The position numbers were made by a program, and so were the translations under genes. Below, piece by piece: positions 24,171 through 36,149 of a DNA stretch of 64,000 nt. Origin of the DNA: Przewalskia tangutica. Its lineage: Eukaryota > Streptophyta > Magnoliopsida > Solanales > Solanaceae. The stretch's first letter is position 1; each line of letters starts with the position of its first letter. The notes below the pieces were generated by a model that worked only from the letters and a program-made list of their open reading frames with translations, was not told the DNA's origin and searched no databases. The stretch spans positions 4,610,980 to 4,674,979 of the forward strand of contig CM056723.1 in the NCBI GenBank assembly GCA_029844215.1, given 5' to 3'.

Positions 24171-24539
24171 GAATTTCCGACAGTAACATGGGCAGATGTT
24201 CATAACAAGTACGAGCCCAAAATCAGGGTGGAGGATAATCAGCTTGAACTTCTACCGGGGTCATATGGGTTGGGTATAATGATCCTGGATAGAGCAGTCC
24301 AACCACAGTCATTTTAGACTGTATCAAGATCAGAGAATTTAATGGAGGTCGGTCAGCTTCTAGCTTTTTCACCTCAGTCAGATTTCGAAAAGGCGGTAGA
24401 AACAACAAATTCATTGTCAAAATAAAAAGTAGAAGGGAGCATATCATATGCTCTAAGATCAACGTCAACCTTCGTCGGCACCGGTGGTTTCATCAGAAAT
24501 CGATGGTGTAGAAGTTGCCGGAGAAGATTGTTTGAAAGA

Positions 24540-24735
24540 AGATCGGGAAGATTTTGTCATGGTGATATGAAGATTTAAAGGCTTGAAATATAAAAGATAT
24601 GAAGGTTTGAAGGTATGAAGATTTGAAGTAGGTATGAAGATTTGAAGTTTTGAAGATTTTAAAATTTGAAGTAGGTATGAAGATTTGAAGTTTTGAAGAT
24701 TTTAAAATTTGAAGTAGGTATGAAGGTAAGCTACA
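24540..24735. repeat. Short tandem repeats in the retroelement interior
   Basis: A unit of about 46 bp built from GGTATGAAGATTTGAAG and TTTTGAAGATTTTAAAATTT words is repeated twice exactly around 24628-24720, with a shorter degenerate copy before it. Confidence 0.85.
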
Positions 24736-25113
24736 TGTTCGAAGGATTAAGGAAGATTTACCATTCATGAACCGAAGTGACGGTTCAATCAGAGGAGTGA
24801 CACGTGTTCGAAGTCACAAGGTGATAAGATGTGAGTCAGATTTTGGGAATTGGAAGCGTTTCGTTTTCCCGCCTGTTTCGAAGTAATTTGAAAGATAGTT
24901 TGCAAGAGAAGATAACAAATAAATCATTTCCACTTCCCATTAAACTTTGATCCGGGAAGTATGAGGACTGTTTGTATACGGTGAAACCGGCATGACACGT
25001 GACATGGCTTGGATATGGAATTTGACGGGAGTAATAATGTTTTGCATCGGATGCGGGTTGCATCAGTGGTGAGTTCAGGTATCATAACAAGACCGGTTGA
25101 CGACCGAACTAGG

Positions 25114-25598
25114 TGACACCGGACAACGACCGAACCTGGTAACATCGAATGAAAGACCGAAGGAGCTTAGTGCTTACATGTTCCGGATATGGTGTCAGCC
25201 TTTACTATTTGCTCATTAAGTGACTGTTATTATCATTTAATGACATTTAATGAGGGAGTGATTCTCGGGCATAAATATTTTGTATTGTTAGCTATAAAAG
25301 GAGTTCAACCTTCATGTTGGAAGGACGTCTTATTTTTATTGATGATACTCGCATAATTTACATTCAAAAGTACTCTTGTTTGCTCTCATAATTTGGCTCG
25401 GACCCGAAGCAATTCAGCTAAGAATCAGATCAAATTCTCAATTCAATTTCAATCAAGATCACAACATTCCAGACTAATTACTTGATTATTATTTTCATTT
25501 ACTTATTTATTGCTAATTATTTATTACACTTATATATAAATCAATCCACATATCCTTAAAATCACTTACAAATTTAAGTGTGTCCTTTCTTTGGAACA
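25114..25598 (+). mobile_element. 3' LTR of the Tat-type non-autonomous retroelement
   Basis: Matches 22568-23053 over its length, including GACACCGGACAACGACCG, the TATAAAAG box and ACATTCAAAAGTACTCTTGT. Divergence is visible (several substitutions per 100 bp by eye), so the insertion is not recent. Confidence 0.82.
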
Positions 25599-26104
25599 CA
25601 TTTTCCTAAATACCTATCATTTCCACATATTAAAGTAGCAAAACAAAATTACAAGGATATTGAAGACAGCACATGGATTTAAGAATTACTTACTCATGAC
25701 CACCTAAGGAGCGTAATATTGGATATTACATGCACGAGGTTTGCATAACTTGCAGCCAGTAAGTATACTTATCCATGATATTTGAAACTGTGGGTACTAT
25801 CTCATACCGTTAACTCAATTTTAATATTTTTAGGGTAATTACATTAAACACTTCTATTATATGATTTAGTTTCGGATACACACGTGTATCGTAAAATTAA
25901 ATAGTTACCCTCTCTATAATATAAAAATCCGCATATTCGCAATTAAATATATTAAAATATAATTATTAAATTAAATTGCTAATAAAAAGTGTACTGTCAT
26001 TGCATTTCTAACGTGTGACATTTATGTTTTTGAAAGATTAAATGCATGATTTAAATAACGAGACGCTTTTGACCATAATGCCATAAGACCTCATAAATTC
26101 GGAC

Positions 26105-26187
26105 AGTAATGAGTAATGGGTACCCGCATGGGTGTAGCTCAGTTGGTTTCAGGGTGGCAGATTGCTCCTAAGTAATGAGTAATGGGT
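26105..26187 (+). mobile_element. 49-bp tRNA-like insertion with 17-bp target duplication
   Basis: AGTAATGAGTAATGGGT occurs exactly at 26105-26121 and 26171-26187. Between them lie 49 bases containing GGGTGTAGCTCAGTTGGTT, a tRNA-like 5' arm with an A-box. Perfect 17-bp flanking duplications indicate L1/RTE-type retrotransposition. The insert has no B-box, body or tail, so it is a 3'-truncated SINE or tRNA retropseudogene, not a tRNA gene. Confidence 0.75.
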
Positions 26188-26490
26188 CAATCGAACTATT
26201 TACGATTTGAATTGACAAAATATAATTTTGAAATTTTTATGTGTTATTTTCAAATTTCTTATACGTAAATAAAAAAATATAAAGGATCACAAAATCAAAT
26301 TTATAGACTGCTATACACATATAACAACATTGACATATAAATAATATTTTGCTGTTATAGGCAAAAAGATTCATAAGATCCTAATTTTTATTTTGATTGT
26401 CAAATCTTAGGCTTAAATCACATTTTGTATGACTAAGAAAAAAATCTTTTAATGATTGATATTCTTTTTTTAAAAAAAACTTAATCACGT

Positions 26491-26496
26491 TTTAAT

Positions 26497-26534
<38 letters not shown>
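26491..26534. repeat. (AT)n microsatellite
   Basis: About 20 consecutive AT dinucleotides. Confidence 0.95.
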
Positions 26535-26540
<6 letters not shown>

Positions 26541-26690
26541 CATAAATAATATATTAAAGTAGATAAAAATATGTAGATCTGTTATTATTAACCTTTGAGA
26601 TTTTATTTCTATAAAGATGTTTAACCATTATATTACCAAAAAAAAAAGATGTTATAAAGAGTCATTTTATAAAGAATGTATTGTTATAAG

Positions 26691-29600
26691 TGTCACGACC
26701 TTTTTCGACCACAACATTATTTCACCGAATCCTTCTACTTGTTAGAAAATAGAACAAATGTTAAAAAAAAGTGCTAAAGGGTTAAAAGGTGCTAAAAGGA
26801 TGTTAAATGCTAAAGGGTTCGCGCAGTCGCCATCTAATTAGTTTGAGTGAATTAGGACACCTAAATGTCAACTAGGTTAAAGTCAACATTAACTCAATTT
26901 TAATGGTCTGCAGAAACTAGTGTGATATTCTGGGCAAGGGTTTTTTATTCATCTAGAGAGAAGGGGTTAGACACCCTCTAAGATCCGCTAACTTGCGGTT
27001 GTCCATTCAAACCTATGTTATTATTATGCTAAGAGTGCAATGCATGTTTAAAAGATGTAAGTGTTTTTAAAAAGGATGCCTTTTTTATAAAAGAATTATA
27101 AGGCTAATGCTACAAAAATATACATAAAGTTTAAAGGTATGTATATATAAAGATGATGCAAAGTTGATTTGTTGGCTAAATGCATATATTTACTTGCTAA
27201 CTTAATCTTGATTAACATAAGTAAAACTACTTAATTTGCAATTGAGAAGAATCTATGCCTAAATTTCATGATTATATATGCAAATTTAATTGTTAAACAA
27301 AAGTGCATGAGAAACTTAAGATAAGTAACTTAGGGGGAAGGCAAATTTCTAATGTTAGCCACTTTCTATTTATTGAGTCAAAGTTTAACTATTCTAAGTG
27401 TAATGCTAATTAATGTAGCGTTAGGCAATTAATTTATGATAAATAAATGGGGTAGGATATGAATCAATCAAGATGACTCAAAGGATGGCGATGTCATTTC
27501 GTCGGTAGTTCTAGAATGGCTTGGAATTTCTAAGGCAGAGATAAATGCACATGGATGTGGGTCTTCACTTGTTATAGCTCGTGATGAGTCTCGCAATGAC
27601 ACTCTTCATTTTGCTCCGGTGCGTGCCATGTAAAAAAAAAAAAAGAAGATAAGGATTAGTATATATCTTAAGTTTTACCAAACAAATAGATAAACATTGA
27701 TATAAGACTTGGCATATTTTAAATCGTTTCAACTTTAAAAGGAAAGAATGGGCCTCCAAACAGCAATTTCAAATATGAGGGCATATTAACCCCATCGTAC
27801 AACTTTCAGATTTCTCTCCAAAGAAAAGAAGCAAGAAAACAGGTTCAAATCAGCACGCAACAATATTAATTAAAACTAGGCCTTTGGATGCATGTGAGTT
27901 TGCGGACAGACCCAAGCATAGGATATAAATGCTGAAATGACATACATAAATGTAATCTCTATGTACATCTAACTAATCATGTATATCAACGGATATCCCA
28001 AGTGAAATGGAGAAGAAAGAAGAGAGCCAGTTATGCCAAACAAACTCGTATGCAAGGACAAATGAAATGCTGAAATATCTTCACATGACATGAGCAGATA
28101 TTGATACAATAATACAGGGACTATCCAATGGGCCAAAGTCACACGCAACATGATATGTGCAGTGATATACTAGACTTATATGTTTGAACATTTAAATCTA
28201 AACAAATATCAATTTTAAATAAATTCATGTAAATATCCAACTAAACTTTGTCAGACTCATAATTTAATGCAGGTAGGACATAATATCGAAGCAACGTAAC
28301 ATATGCTATTTCCTTTGTCGCCAGCAATAACATATGTGTTTTGAACCAATAGTTAAAATATGGACAGTTTCAGCAACATAGACATGGTGAATCAGTGAAT
28401 GTATTATAAGGCAGGGCCAGTAGAGGCGGCTAGGTATGAATGTTACAAAGTCATGCTCAAACTTACGTTCGGTATACCTAAACTGGGGAGGTGTCTCCAC
28501 ATGTTTAGGATAAAACAAATGCCCTGAATCATATAAAGCAAGCCAACGACATCAAGCACACGACAAACAGTACAATGTTTCAAATCCTTTTATTCCAGAT
28601 TTCAATTATCGCCTTAACATGTCTGACTGGAGGCAGATGATGCAAACACTGAATTAGCTTACCTTCAGTTTATACCTGCTACCTATTGAAGCTATCTTGG
28701 CGACTTAATGGTTTAGCATACGACCTTCAGTTTAACAGACAAGGCAAGGCACATATACCATTCAGCAACTCAGTAGACATATCATAACTTCCTAGATTAA
28801 ACGTAGCGATACTCATGGTACAACCTAAGGATTCATCAAAATCAGTTTTAAACTTGGGGTCATATTACTTAAATCATATAAAAGGTCAGATTATAAGTCT
28901 AACATGATTGATAGGTTTATTCTAGAATTACATCATATTATCCACGCAACAAATGCTAGTAGAACAAATCAACAATCATAGTCGCGAGCATAGACAATAT
29001 CTAACGCGTTATTTAACACAAATTCGCACAGAAATACAAAAAATGAACCGAAATCGAGAGGGAGTGGATTTTACCTTCTCCGGGCAGCGAAACGAGGCAG
29101 CGTATCAAGTCGTCGATCCACTCGGAGAGGTGTGCTTATGCGATAAATAAGGACGAGGTTTCGATGCTGAAATGGATTCCTACCCATCTGTTTATCTAGT
29201 GTTTTTCGAAGTTGAAGGCTGTGCGAAACTATTGTTTGAGGGTGTTCTCTCTTGTGTGATTATTTGATGCTAAAGGATGCTCGACGCCTCTCGGTTTTTG
29301 GCTGCTCCATCCCTAGAAAGCTAATTTTGAATTACTTACCGGGTTGCCTTTTCCCTCTGTTTTCTCCATTCTTGCTAATTTCCTGTATCAGTTTTCCCAC
29401 TGATTTTTCGATGGTCGAAGGCTGTTTTTCCTTCTGTCGAATCCATGTTTTCTTGCTAATTTTCTAGTTGTCGATACATGTATTGAAATCCTATATTTAT
29501 AGTTAAGATTTGAGTTCTAATTTTAGGACTGATTCGTTATTAATTTTGGACGATTTTATGGACTGATTTTGAGTGTGATTTATGGTAAGATTGATTTGGT

Positions 29601-30406
29601 GTTTATTAGTAAGGTCTTGGTTATGGTAACTCTTAATTGTGAGCGCGATTTGGGTGAGATTTGTGCGCGATGAGGGAAGGTTTGGGCGTGTATTATCGGG
29701 TGCTGAAGTTTTTTTTTTAGGGTTGCCTATTGTTTTGTGTTTGGACGATGGGGGAAATAATGCTTAGGGAATTTGGGCTGCGGGTTAGGGTAGTTGGGTT
29801 GGGCGAAATTAAGGGGTGTTGGGCTAATAATTTTAGGTGTATTAATTAGTATTGGGCTTTATTAAATGGGGCTTTAACTATTATTAATTTAATATGACTT
29901 TAGGTGCTTTATTAGTTTTAGCTTGGACTTTTATTATTACAATAATAAATGCGGGCGTGCTATTTAATTAGTGCTTAATATTTTATAATGCGATGCCATT
30001 ATTAAAATCTTATTTATTATGCATGCTTTGTTAAACTAAAATTAAATTAATAGGAGGTTTCAATTGCTTATGAAATTGCTTTGGATATTAATAGATGTGG
30101 ATATAATTTTAAGGAATGCTTGACGCGATGCCATTATTAAATTATTTATTATTTACGTATTTATTATTATTAAAATTATTAGGGCTTAAACTATGAATAA
30201 TATTTATACGAATGCGGACGTGAGACTCAAAAAATGCTTAATACTCTACGTAAAACGCAGTGCCATTATTAAATCGCTTATTTATGAATGTATTAATTTT
30301 TTTATTGTTGCATTTTATTATTATATAATTGTTAAACTTATTTTAAAAAATTAGTGCACTTTTATAGTTAATGACTGGACGGGAGGGTCAAAATTGAGTG
30401 TCAACA
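26691..30406 (-). mobile_element. 3.7-kb solo LTR
   Basis: The unit starts TGTCACGACC and ends GTGTCAACA (TG...CA) and is flanked by a perfect 5-bp duplication ATAAG (26686-26690 and 30407-30411). On the minus strand it would start TGTTGACACTCAATTTTGAC, a start common among nightshade gypsy LTRs, hence the strand call. No coding domain is visible in 3.7 kb; short open frames show no homology. A PBS-like ATGGCGACTGCGCG lies on the minus strand near 26820, so the annotated unit may include a little internal sequence. The expected second LTR and polyprotein are absent, as after LTR-LTR recombination. Confidence 0.75.
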
Positions 30407-30419
30407 ATAAGGATGATTG

Positions 30420-31576
30420 TGTTGGAAATTTACTAATGTGGAATTAATTTTAACCCATTATTTATGATTCGACGCGCTAGTGCACTCATCCGCTGCTTGT
30501 TGGAGAAGTAGGAGCTAGCTTTAGGGGCGGAATCGAATGATTACGAGATAAACAATGAGACAAAGCAATTGAGGCATCGCACGTCGAAAAAGTCATTTCC
30601 ACACACGTGCATACATAGTGCCAAGTATCATAAATTTCATTAGTGAAAGAAATATTGGTACGTAAGTGAAACGTTTGAAACATAAAATGATGGACGGTTA
30701 TTGGCCAAATGACGTGTGTTCCACGTTGGTAAATGAAGGAAGAAGTGTACTATGTGTAAAAGATGAAACGAGCCAGAAATCACCGCGGAGCTGTGAAGGG
30801 CCGCGACGCCTCCTCCCAAGGGCCGCGACGCATGTGACGAGAAAAATAACTGGGGGCTACTGGAAATGAAGCGTCGCGGCGCCTCGGCTCCAGTAAGACC
30901 GTTGGAGACAAAAAATAACCGACTCTTATACTGACTTTGGAGCATTAACTCTCCATTATTTGGCTCATGAATTCAACCATTATTTGGCTGAATTATAACC
31001 CCAAATTAAGTGTCATTAGATGACATTGAAGGTCATTACTTGGCTAGTTGGGAAGACATCTTCATCATACTATAAATTGAGGTCTTTGACTCAATTCAAG
31101 AATACACTTCATTCTTGTATAATTCAGATTTTCTGAACTTCTTCCTCTCTAGCATATCTTTCAAACACTCAAAGGTTCTTTTTGAGAAACACTTGAGTTT
31201 GCTTTGCTCATTTGTTTGATGTTGTTTTATCTTGGAAGACGTTGTTCATCAACGTAAAAGGATATATACGGGGCAATAATGTCTTAAGCACAGAGTGCTA
31301 ACACTTGACTCAACACATTTGTAACAAGTAGAGATTTAGTTTCTCTTGGTTTCAGATTATCAAGATTAAGGAGTTTGTTGCAATTCATTGACGAAGATCC
31401 AAAGACAGAAGATTCAAGACTCACTCAAGAACAGAAGATCAAGACCACAAAACTCATTGTTGTTGTAACAACTCTTGTTAGGCTTCAAGTCTATTGAATT
31501 GTAATTCGTTGTTTATCCTTTCAAAGTACTAATAGTAGTTGTATACTATTCTCGTATATCTATTGTGTAACTCACA
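30420..31576 (+). mobile_element. 1.16-kb solo LTR (Copia-like)
   Basis: Starts TGTTGGAAATTT and ends GTAACTCACA, with a perfect 5-bp duplication GATTG at 30415-30419 and 31577-31581. CATACTATAAATTGAGG near 31065-31082 is a TATA box on the plus strand followed by a leader-like stretch, which sets the orientation. A GC-rich segment (30780-30890) contains repeated GGGCCGCGACGC words. No internal region or second LTR is present. Confidence 0.8.
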
Positions 31577-31581
31577 GATTG

Positions 31582-33061
31582 TTTCTATTATGGCTAAAAA
31601 GTTGTTATAGAGAGGTAGTAATATTTAATATAAAAAAAATTGATTTAAAAAAACTTAATAATTATTAAAAAAAATTATTATATGAGAATGTTATTAGAGA
31701 GGTCTGATTATGTTATGTGTCGCCCAACCCCAACCCGTTAAATATCGGGCGCTTGGGGGTTAAATGAATTTCGGCCGATTTTGCCACCTATGCATCTAAT
31801 TAGACGAACGAAAAAAGAAGATACTGAAGAAGGGTCTCTATCAGTGATCACATTATTTATCCAAAGTATGCAGATTTCTAATGATTATGGACACCTATTT
31901 CTTCCTTCTTAATTGCCTAAAACGATGTACAAAAGTATGCACCACCCCCAAGCTTTACAGCATATTTAGGCACGTCCTCGTGCAATAAAGAGTCACGATT
32001 ATTCTACTAGCCCCTACTACAAACCATGTGACCCCATTACTATACATGTACTTATCAAACATCATTATTTAAAGTTTAACAAATAAATTAACACAACCTT
32101 ATACAAGAAGTCATCCAAAAGTTATATACTCAATTCAAAAGCCCGATTCAACACTCAGTTAAAATCTTGTCCAAATAAATTCTGATGTTTACTGTTTACA
32201 AATATAAGTCGAACTATAAGATACCCTCTCAATAATATCAAGATAATTTCAAGTATTAAAGAGGATTGTACAATGTCATAGAGGCTACAATTTGGACTAT
32301 AGTACCACAATTCTAAAATCTAGGGGATCCTAACAACTAAGTACTATCTAATCAGATTTTTTGCCTTCTCTCGTTAAATAACTAGGTTAAATTAACCCAA
32401 AAAAATTGTGCAAACTTATATTTTTTTATTTAAATTAATTAACTAAGGACTTCTAACTCTTTTATAGTTGCGAAGATATTTAAGGATATATCAATGACGG
32501 ACCCGTTACAGATTCAACGGAATAAAAATTCACGATTTTCAATTTGCTTAGATGATAAGCACCGTTCATCTCCAACTTTAAAATTGTGAATTGGAGTCAC
32601 CAATAGAGAAAAAGATGAAAGCTCCTAAGGAGAGGTTAAATTTTTTTGTATATGGTTGTAAAATAATCATTTTAAATAAAATTAAATATATAGTATTTTA
32701 TACAGTACTATCAATGTAAGAAATATTGAACAATCAAGTTACATCTATCTATTTTAGCAAGTATGCTGTTTTATATTATTCAAAAGTCAAAACTCATATG
32801 AAGAAATCTTTACTTGTAGCGGTAGATATCATAATGTATTTTACATCAATACTATGTATAACTGAAACTCTATTTTAGGACATATAGTCTCAAACATGCT
32901 CTATTGCATTAAAATTACTTCAACCTTGAGGACAAAAAAGGGATCATCGCCATTGAGATGCCAGTCACACTAGTATTCTCTATGAAGTAGACACTGAAAA
33001 TCAACACCAAATTTATCATGGAGTAACACACAGCACATTATCACAAATTCACAATCATTAA
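31582..33061. other. AT-rich intergenic region
   Basis: No gene or transposon terminus recognised. The right part is the 3' flank of the C2H2 gene. Confidence 0.5.
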
Positions 33062-34165
33062 TCATACAGTGTACACTATAACAAAGCAAGGAAGTACAGC
33101 CCTCGAATTAAATACCAATAGTTCATCTTCTTCATCCAATTTCGTCTGGACCCCATTTTCCCTACCCACCAACGAATCATACCCGGGATCCTCCTTATCC
33201 ACATAACCCGGGTCACATCTGACCCGACCCGCAATGACCCGACACACCAGCATCGCCCGTTTCACGTTCATGAACCCGAATTCCTCCTCAATCTCCTCAG
33301 GTACCGCCACGTGTGCCCTCCAACTAGTAGGTTGCATGGAAATCCCGTCCATCTTATGTGAAAACCCACTTCTAATAATTCCACATACACTACAGTACTG
33401 CTGTGTACATATACTAGAATTACCATTTTGCCCTAGCTCACACATGAACGTAGTACAATGGAACCTTAACAGTTCATTACCATCAGCTATACACCTTTCG
33501 TCCCTCGTAACAACAGCGTTTCGACTAGCTTTTAACTTAACACACTCTCTGTATTCTTCAAACCGGGTTAATATCCTTTTACCGTTGTGAATCTTTAGGA
33601 TCCGATGGATACTCGGGTTCTTCCTTTTATCAACCCAACCCGTTTGGAAAATGATCCGAACTATGTTATTACCCGACTCACCATCTGTTAGCTCGGATAT
33701 GGCGTGTTTAATGGACTGGTGTTGTTCTAGATGAATTGGGCTTTGGAATACTTCACCACATAGTGTACATGGGTAGATATCATTTCGTAAAGGGAAGAAT
33801 AACGGGTCGGAGCTAATATCGGATTTGGGTATGGGAGAAATGGGCATGATGATGGGTTTATGAAGGGACCTAGTGGAAGAACATGGAGATGGGATTGAAG
33901 AGTTATGGTGAGTTGGGCTAGTGATTGGGTTTGGTTTGTTGGACGAGAAAATACGTTTGATGTAAGACCAAGAAGAGGAAATAGCGACGGTTGTTGAGTT
34001 TTTGGGACGGGAAGGTGGCGGTTGTACAGAATTGGGATGAGAAGAGAGTTTACGTTTCTTTGAGGGGTTATTTTGGGAAGAGGAGAAGATGAAGCAACCA
34101 AGGTGAAGTAAGAGGAAAAGAACAGAAAGGAAAGTAGAGAAAAGGGGACGAAAGAGAGTAGTCAT
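33062..34165 (-). CDS. C2H2-type zinc-finger protein with PARP-like C-terminal region
   Basis: Intact 367-residue, single-exon gene starting ATG at 34165. Residues 5-30 form a strongly hydrophobic stretch (FLSVLFLLLHLGCFIF), a possible signal anchor or membrane segment. Residues 31-120 are Ser/Pro-rich and probably disordered. A single C2H2 finger follows: Cys133, Cys136, His149 and His154 (YPCTLCGEVFQSPIHLEQHQ). Residues 165-365 form a conserved globular region (VRIIFQTGWVDK, RFHCTTFMCELG, YCSVCGIIRSGFSHK, ending AVLPCFVIVYTV), which in related plant proteins is described as resembling the PARP catalytic fold. Extra Cys residues (about 237-261) may bind metal. The family is intronless in other plants, and length and layout are usual. 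Function is not established, and ADP-ribosyl transfer activity should not be assumed. The promoter would lie rightward of 34165. Confidence 0.9.
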   Translation of the reverse strand: MTTLFRPLFSTFLSVLFLLLHLGCFIFSSSQNNPSKKRKLSSHPNSVQPPPSRPKNSTTVAISSSWSYIKRIFSSNKPNPITSPTHHNSSIPSPCSSTRSLHKPIIMPISPIPKSDISSDPLFFPLRNDIYPCTLCGEVFQSPIHLEQHQSIKHAISELTDGESGNNIVRIIFQTGWVDKRKNPSIHRILKIHNGKRILTRFEEYRECVKLKASRNAVVTRDERCIADGNELLRFHCTTFMCELGQNGNSSICTQQYCSVCGIIRSGFSHKMDGISMQPTSWRAHVAVPEEIEEEFGFMNVKRAMLVCRVIAGRVRCDPGYVDKEDPGYDSLVGRENGVQTKLDEEDELLVFNSRAVLPCFVIVYTV

Positions 34166-34817
34166 TTTTTTTTTGTTGTGGTTTGGTTTAAGGAATAATC
34201 GTTGTGTATGTGTTTGCTGCCATGGCTGAGTTAACTGATCACATTTGAGGGAATGAATGATGGAGGCAATAAAAAGAAGGGAAAAAGAAAGGTGTCAAAT
34301 TAATTAAAAGGAAGAGAGAGTGAAGGTAGGGACATGGAAATATGGAAGATGATAAAGATAAAGGTTTGGTGTTTGGTGGAAGGCTTACTTCATAGCATCT
34401 CTCTGCTTGTTCTTGTCCTGTTTCGTGGATTTACCGTGAACTTTTTTAATATTGTTATCTGAATAAACTTAATTTTGTCTGTCTGATTTTTGTAAAACAT
34501 AGGAAGTTTTATATTCAGTCAACAACTACCTACCAATGTAATTCCACTGGTAAAATTTGAGAAGGTTGTGGGTATGAGAAATTTATCCTATCTTACAACT
34601 TAGAAAGACTGTTTAGATAAACCTTCTGCTTAAGGAAAGTTTTATAATTGGATCAGTTTTGGTATAATTATTGGTATTCGAAATAATTTCACTAATTCAA
34701 ATTTATGCAGCATATAATCCAATAAAAAAGGTGCAAAAATAACATTTACCCGCTACTTTTGAGCTTTGTTCTTGAGAAAAAGTTATTATCATAGAATTTC
34801 TATTTCTACAGATAAAA
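34166..34817. other. 5' flank of the C2H2 gene
   Basis: Expected promoter and leader of the minus-strand gene. Just upstream of the ATG is a run of A on the minus strand, then purine-rich sequence. No TATA box assigned with confidence. Confidence 0.45.
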
Positions 34818-35454
34818 TTCTATTATAGTATTTGGTAGAGGATAATATACGGAAAGCGAGATTGAGATGATTCGGGTATGTGCATAGAAATATAAATGTT
34901 CCAGTGCGGATGTGTTAGAGGTTGACTATAGACGGGTTCATGAGGGGTAGAGGTAGGCCGAAGAAGTATTAGGGAGAAGTCATTAGACGGGATATGACGC
35001 AAGTGTAACTTACTAAGGATATGACCTTAGATATGAGGTTGTGGAGGACACAAATTATGGTAGAAGGGTAATAGGTAGTCGAGCGTAGTCCTACTTACGC
35101 TTACAAACTGATAGTTGTAGTGTTATTATTGTAGGTGCGCTTAGTCTATCATACTAGTAGATATTGCTTTATAGTCACATGTAGTTTGATTTCTGCTGCT
35201 ATGTGTTCTTTAGTGTATTTTGTTTATCTTATTTATCTACGACTATTTCTTTTTTCAGAATGTGCTATCATGACTTATTCGTTGTTGATACCGACATTTT
35301 CATACTGCTTTGAATTTATTGTACGAGTCTGACCGTGAGGGTCTTTCGGAAATAGCCGCTCTACCTATCAAGGTAGAAATAAGGTCTGCGTACACTCTAC
35401 CTTCTTCAGACCCACGTTGTGGGACTTCAGTGGATATGTTATTGTTGTTCTATT
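34818..35454 (+). mobile_element. 5'-truncated RTE-type LINE
   Basis: The element body is 34825-35447. Its left part encodes the C-terminus of an RTE-type reverse transcriptase with stops: RLRWFGYVHRNINVPV, GRGRPKKY and TKDMTLDMRLWRTQIMVEG. A 3' untranslated region follows, containing GAGGGTCTTTCGGAAATAGC, AAGGTCTGCGTACACTCTAC and a TTG-rich tail. TTCTATT flanks both sides (34818-34824 and 35448-35454), a likely short target duplication. The same tail is shared with TS-type SINEs, but here it is continuous with the LINE. Confidence 0.85.
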
Positions 35455-36149
35455 CTTTAATTTCACTTATAGAATTTGAAAATTTTATGAAAGTAACTAG
35501 ATTTTATTTATAGGAGCAACTTTTGTGATTATTTTTAAATTTTATTTACAAAGAAAACACTTTCCATTAAGATTTTTTTCATTCATATAAATTGAAATCT
35601 GAGACGGACCTATAAAGGAAGCACTCCATGCCAAAAGTCCCTCCATTCATATAGTTTAACCTAAGTACTTAGGATGAAGACATTGTTCTTTAATTTGATA
35701 TTATTAGAATGAAGTTGAAAGTTATTCTTATTTTTAACTTGTGCACTACCAGTGTGTTTAATTTGATTTTTACTGCTTGTTATTTATCTCGTACTGTTTC
35801 AATTAAGTAAAGTATCGTAAGTGGGAATCTTATTGTACATGTACAGAACTTGGCAACTATATAATATGATAAGATGTTCTCAAAACAATATATATTCCAT
35901 TCATGTCGACAATAAAATTCCTCTGCTCTTAAACAGAGAATCCCAACGTCTGCACTTTTGTATTTTTCAATCTTCATTAATGTTTTCCTCGTTACTACCT
36001 CATTGTTTTACTCTTTGGTTTTCGCTATGTTTTGTATTCTTTTTAATTTTTGAAAAAATAGTAGTAGCTCATAATCTTTGCATTTATTATTATATACGGT
36101 TACGATGCGACACGTGGCAAGATTTAAGTATGAATTTCGAGGTAGGCGG
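35455..36149. other. Intergenic, nothing recognised
   Basis: AT-rich; short open frames around 35780-36150 show no domain. Confidence 0.45.

Larger units (their letters stand above)
25599..26690. other. AT-rich intergenic region
   Basis: No gene. Contains the 49-bp tRNA-like insertion listed separately and an (AT)n tract at about 26491-26534. Confidence 0.55.

Noticed and set aside
26122..26170. Possible tRNA gene
   Set aside because: Only an A-box-like 5' arm is present; there is no anticodon arm, B-box or acceptor stem pairing, and flanking duplications mark a retroinsertion.
33234..33590. 118-residue plus-strand frame
   Set aside because: Antisense shadow of the C2H2 gene.
35290..35447. 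Separate TS-type SINE
   Set aside because: The tail is continuous with upstream RTE LINE coding sequence, and one pair of flanking repeats encloses both.
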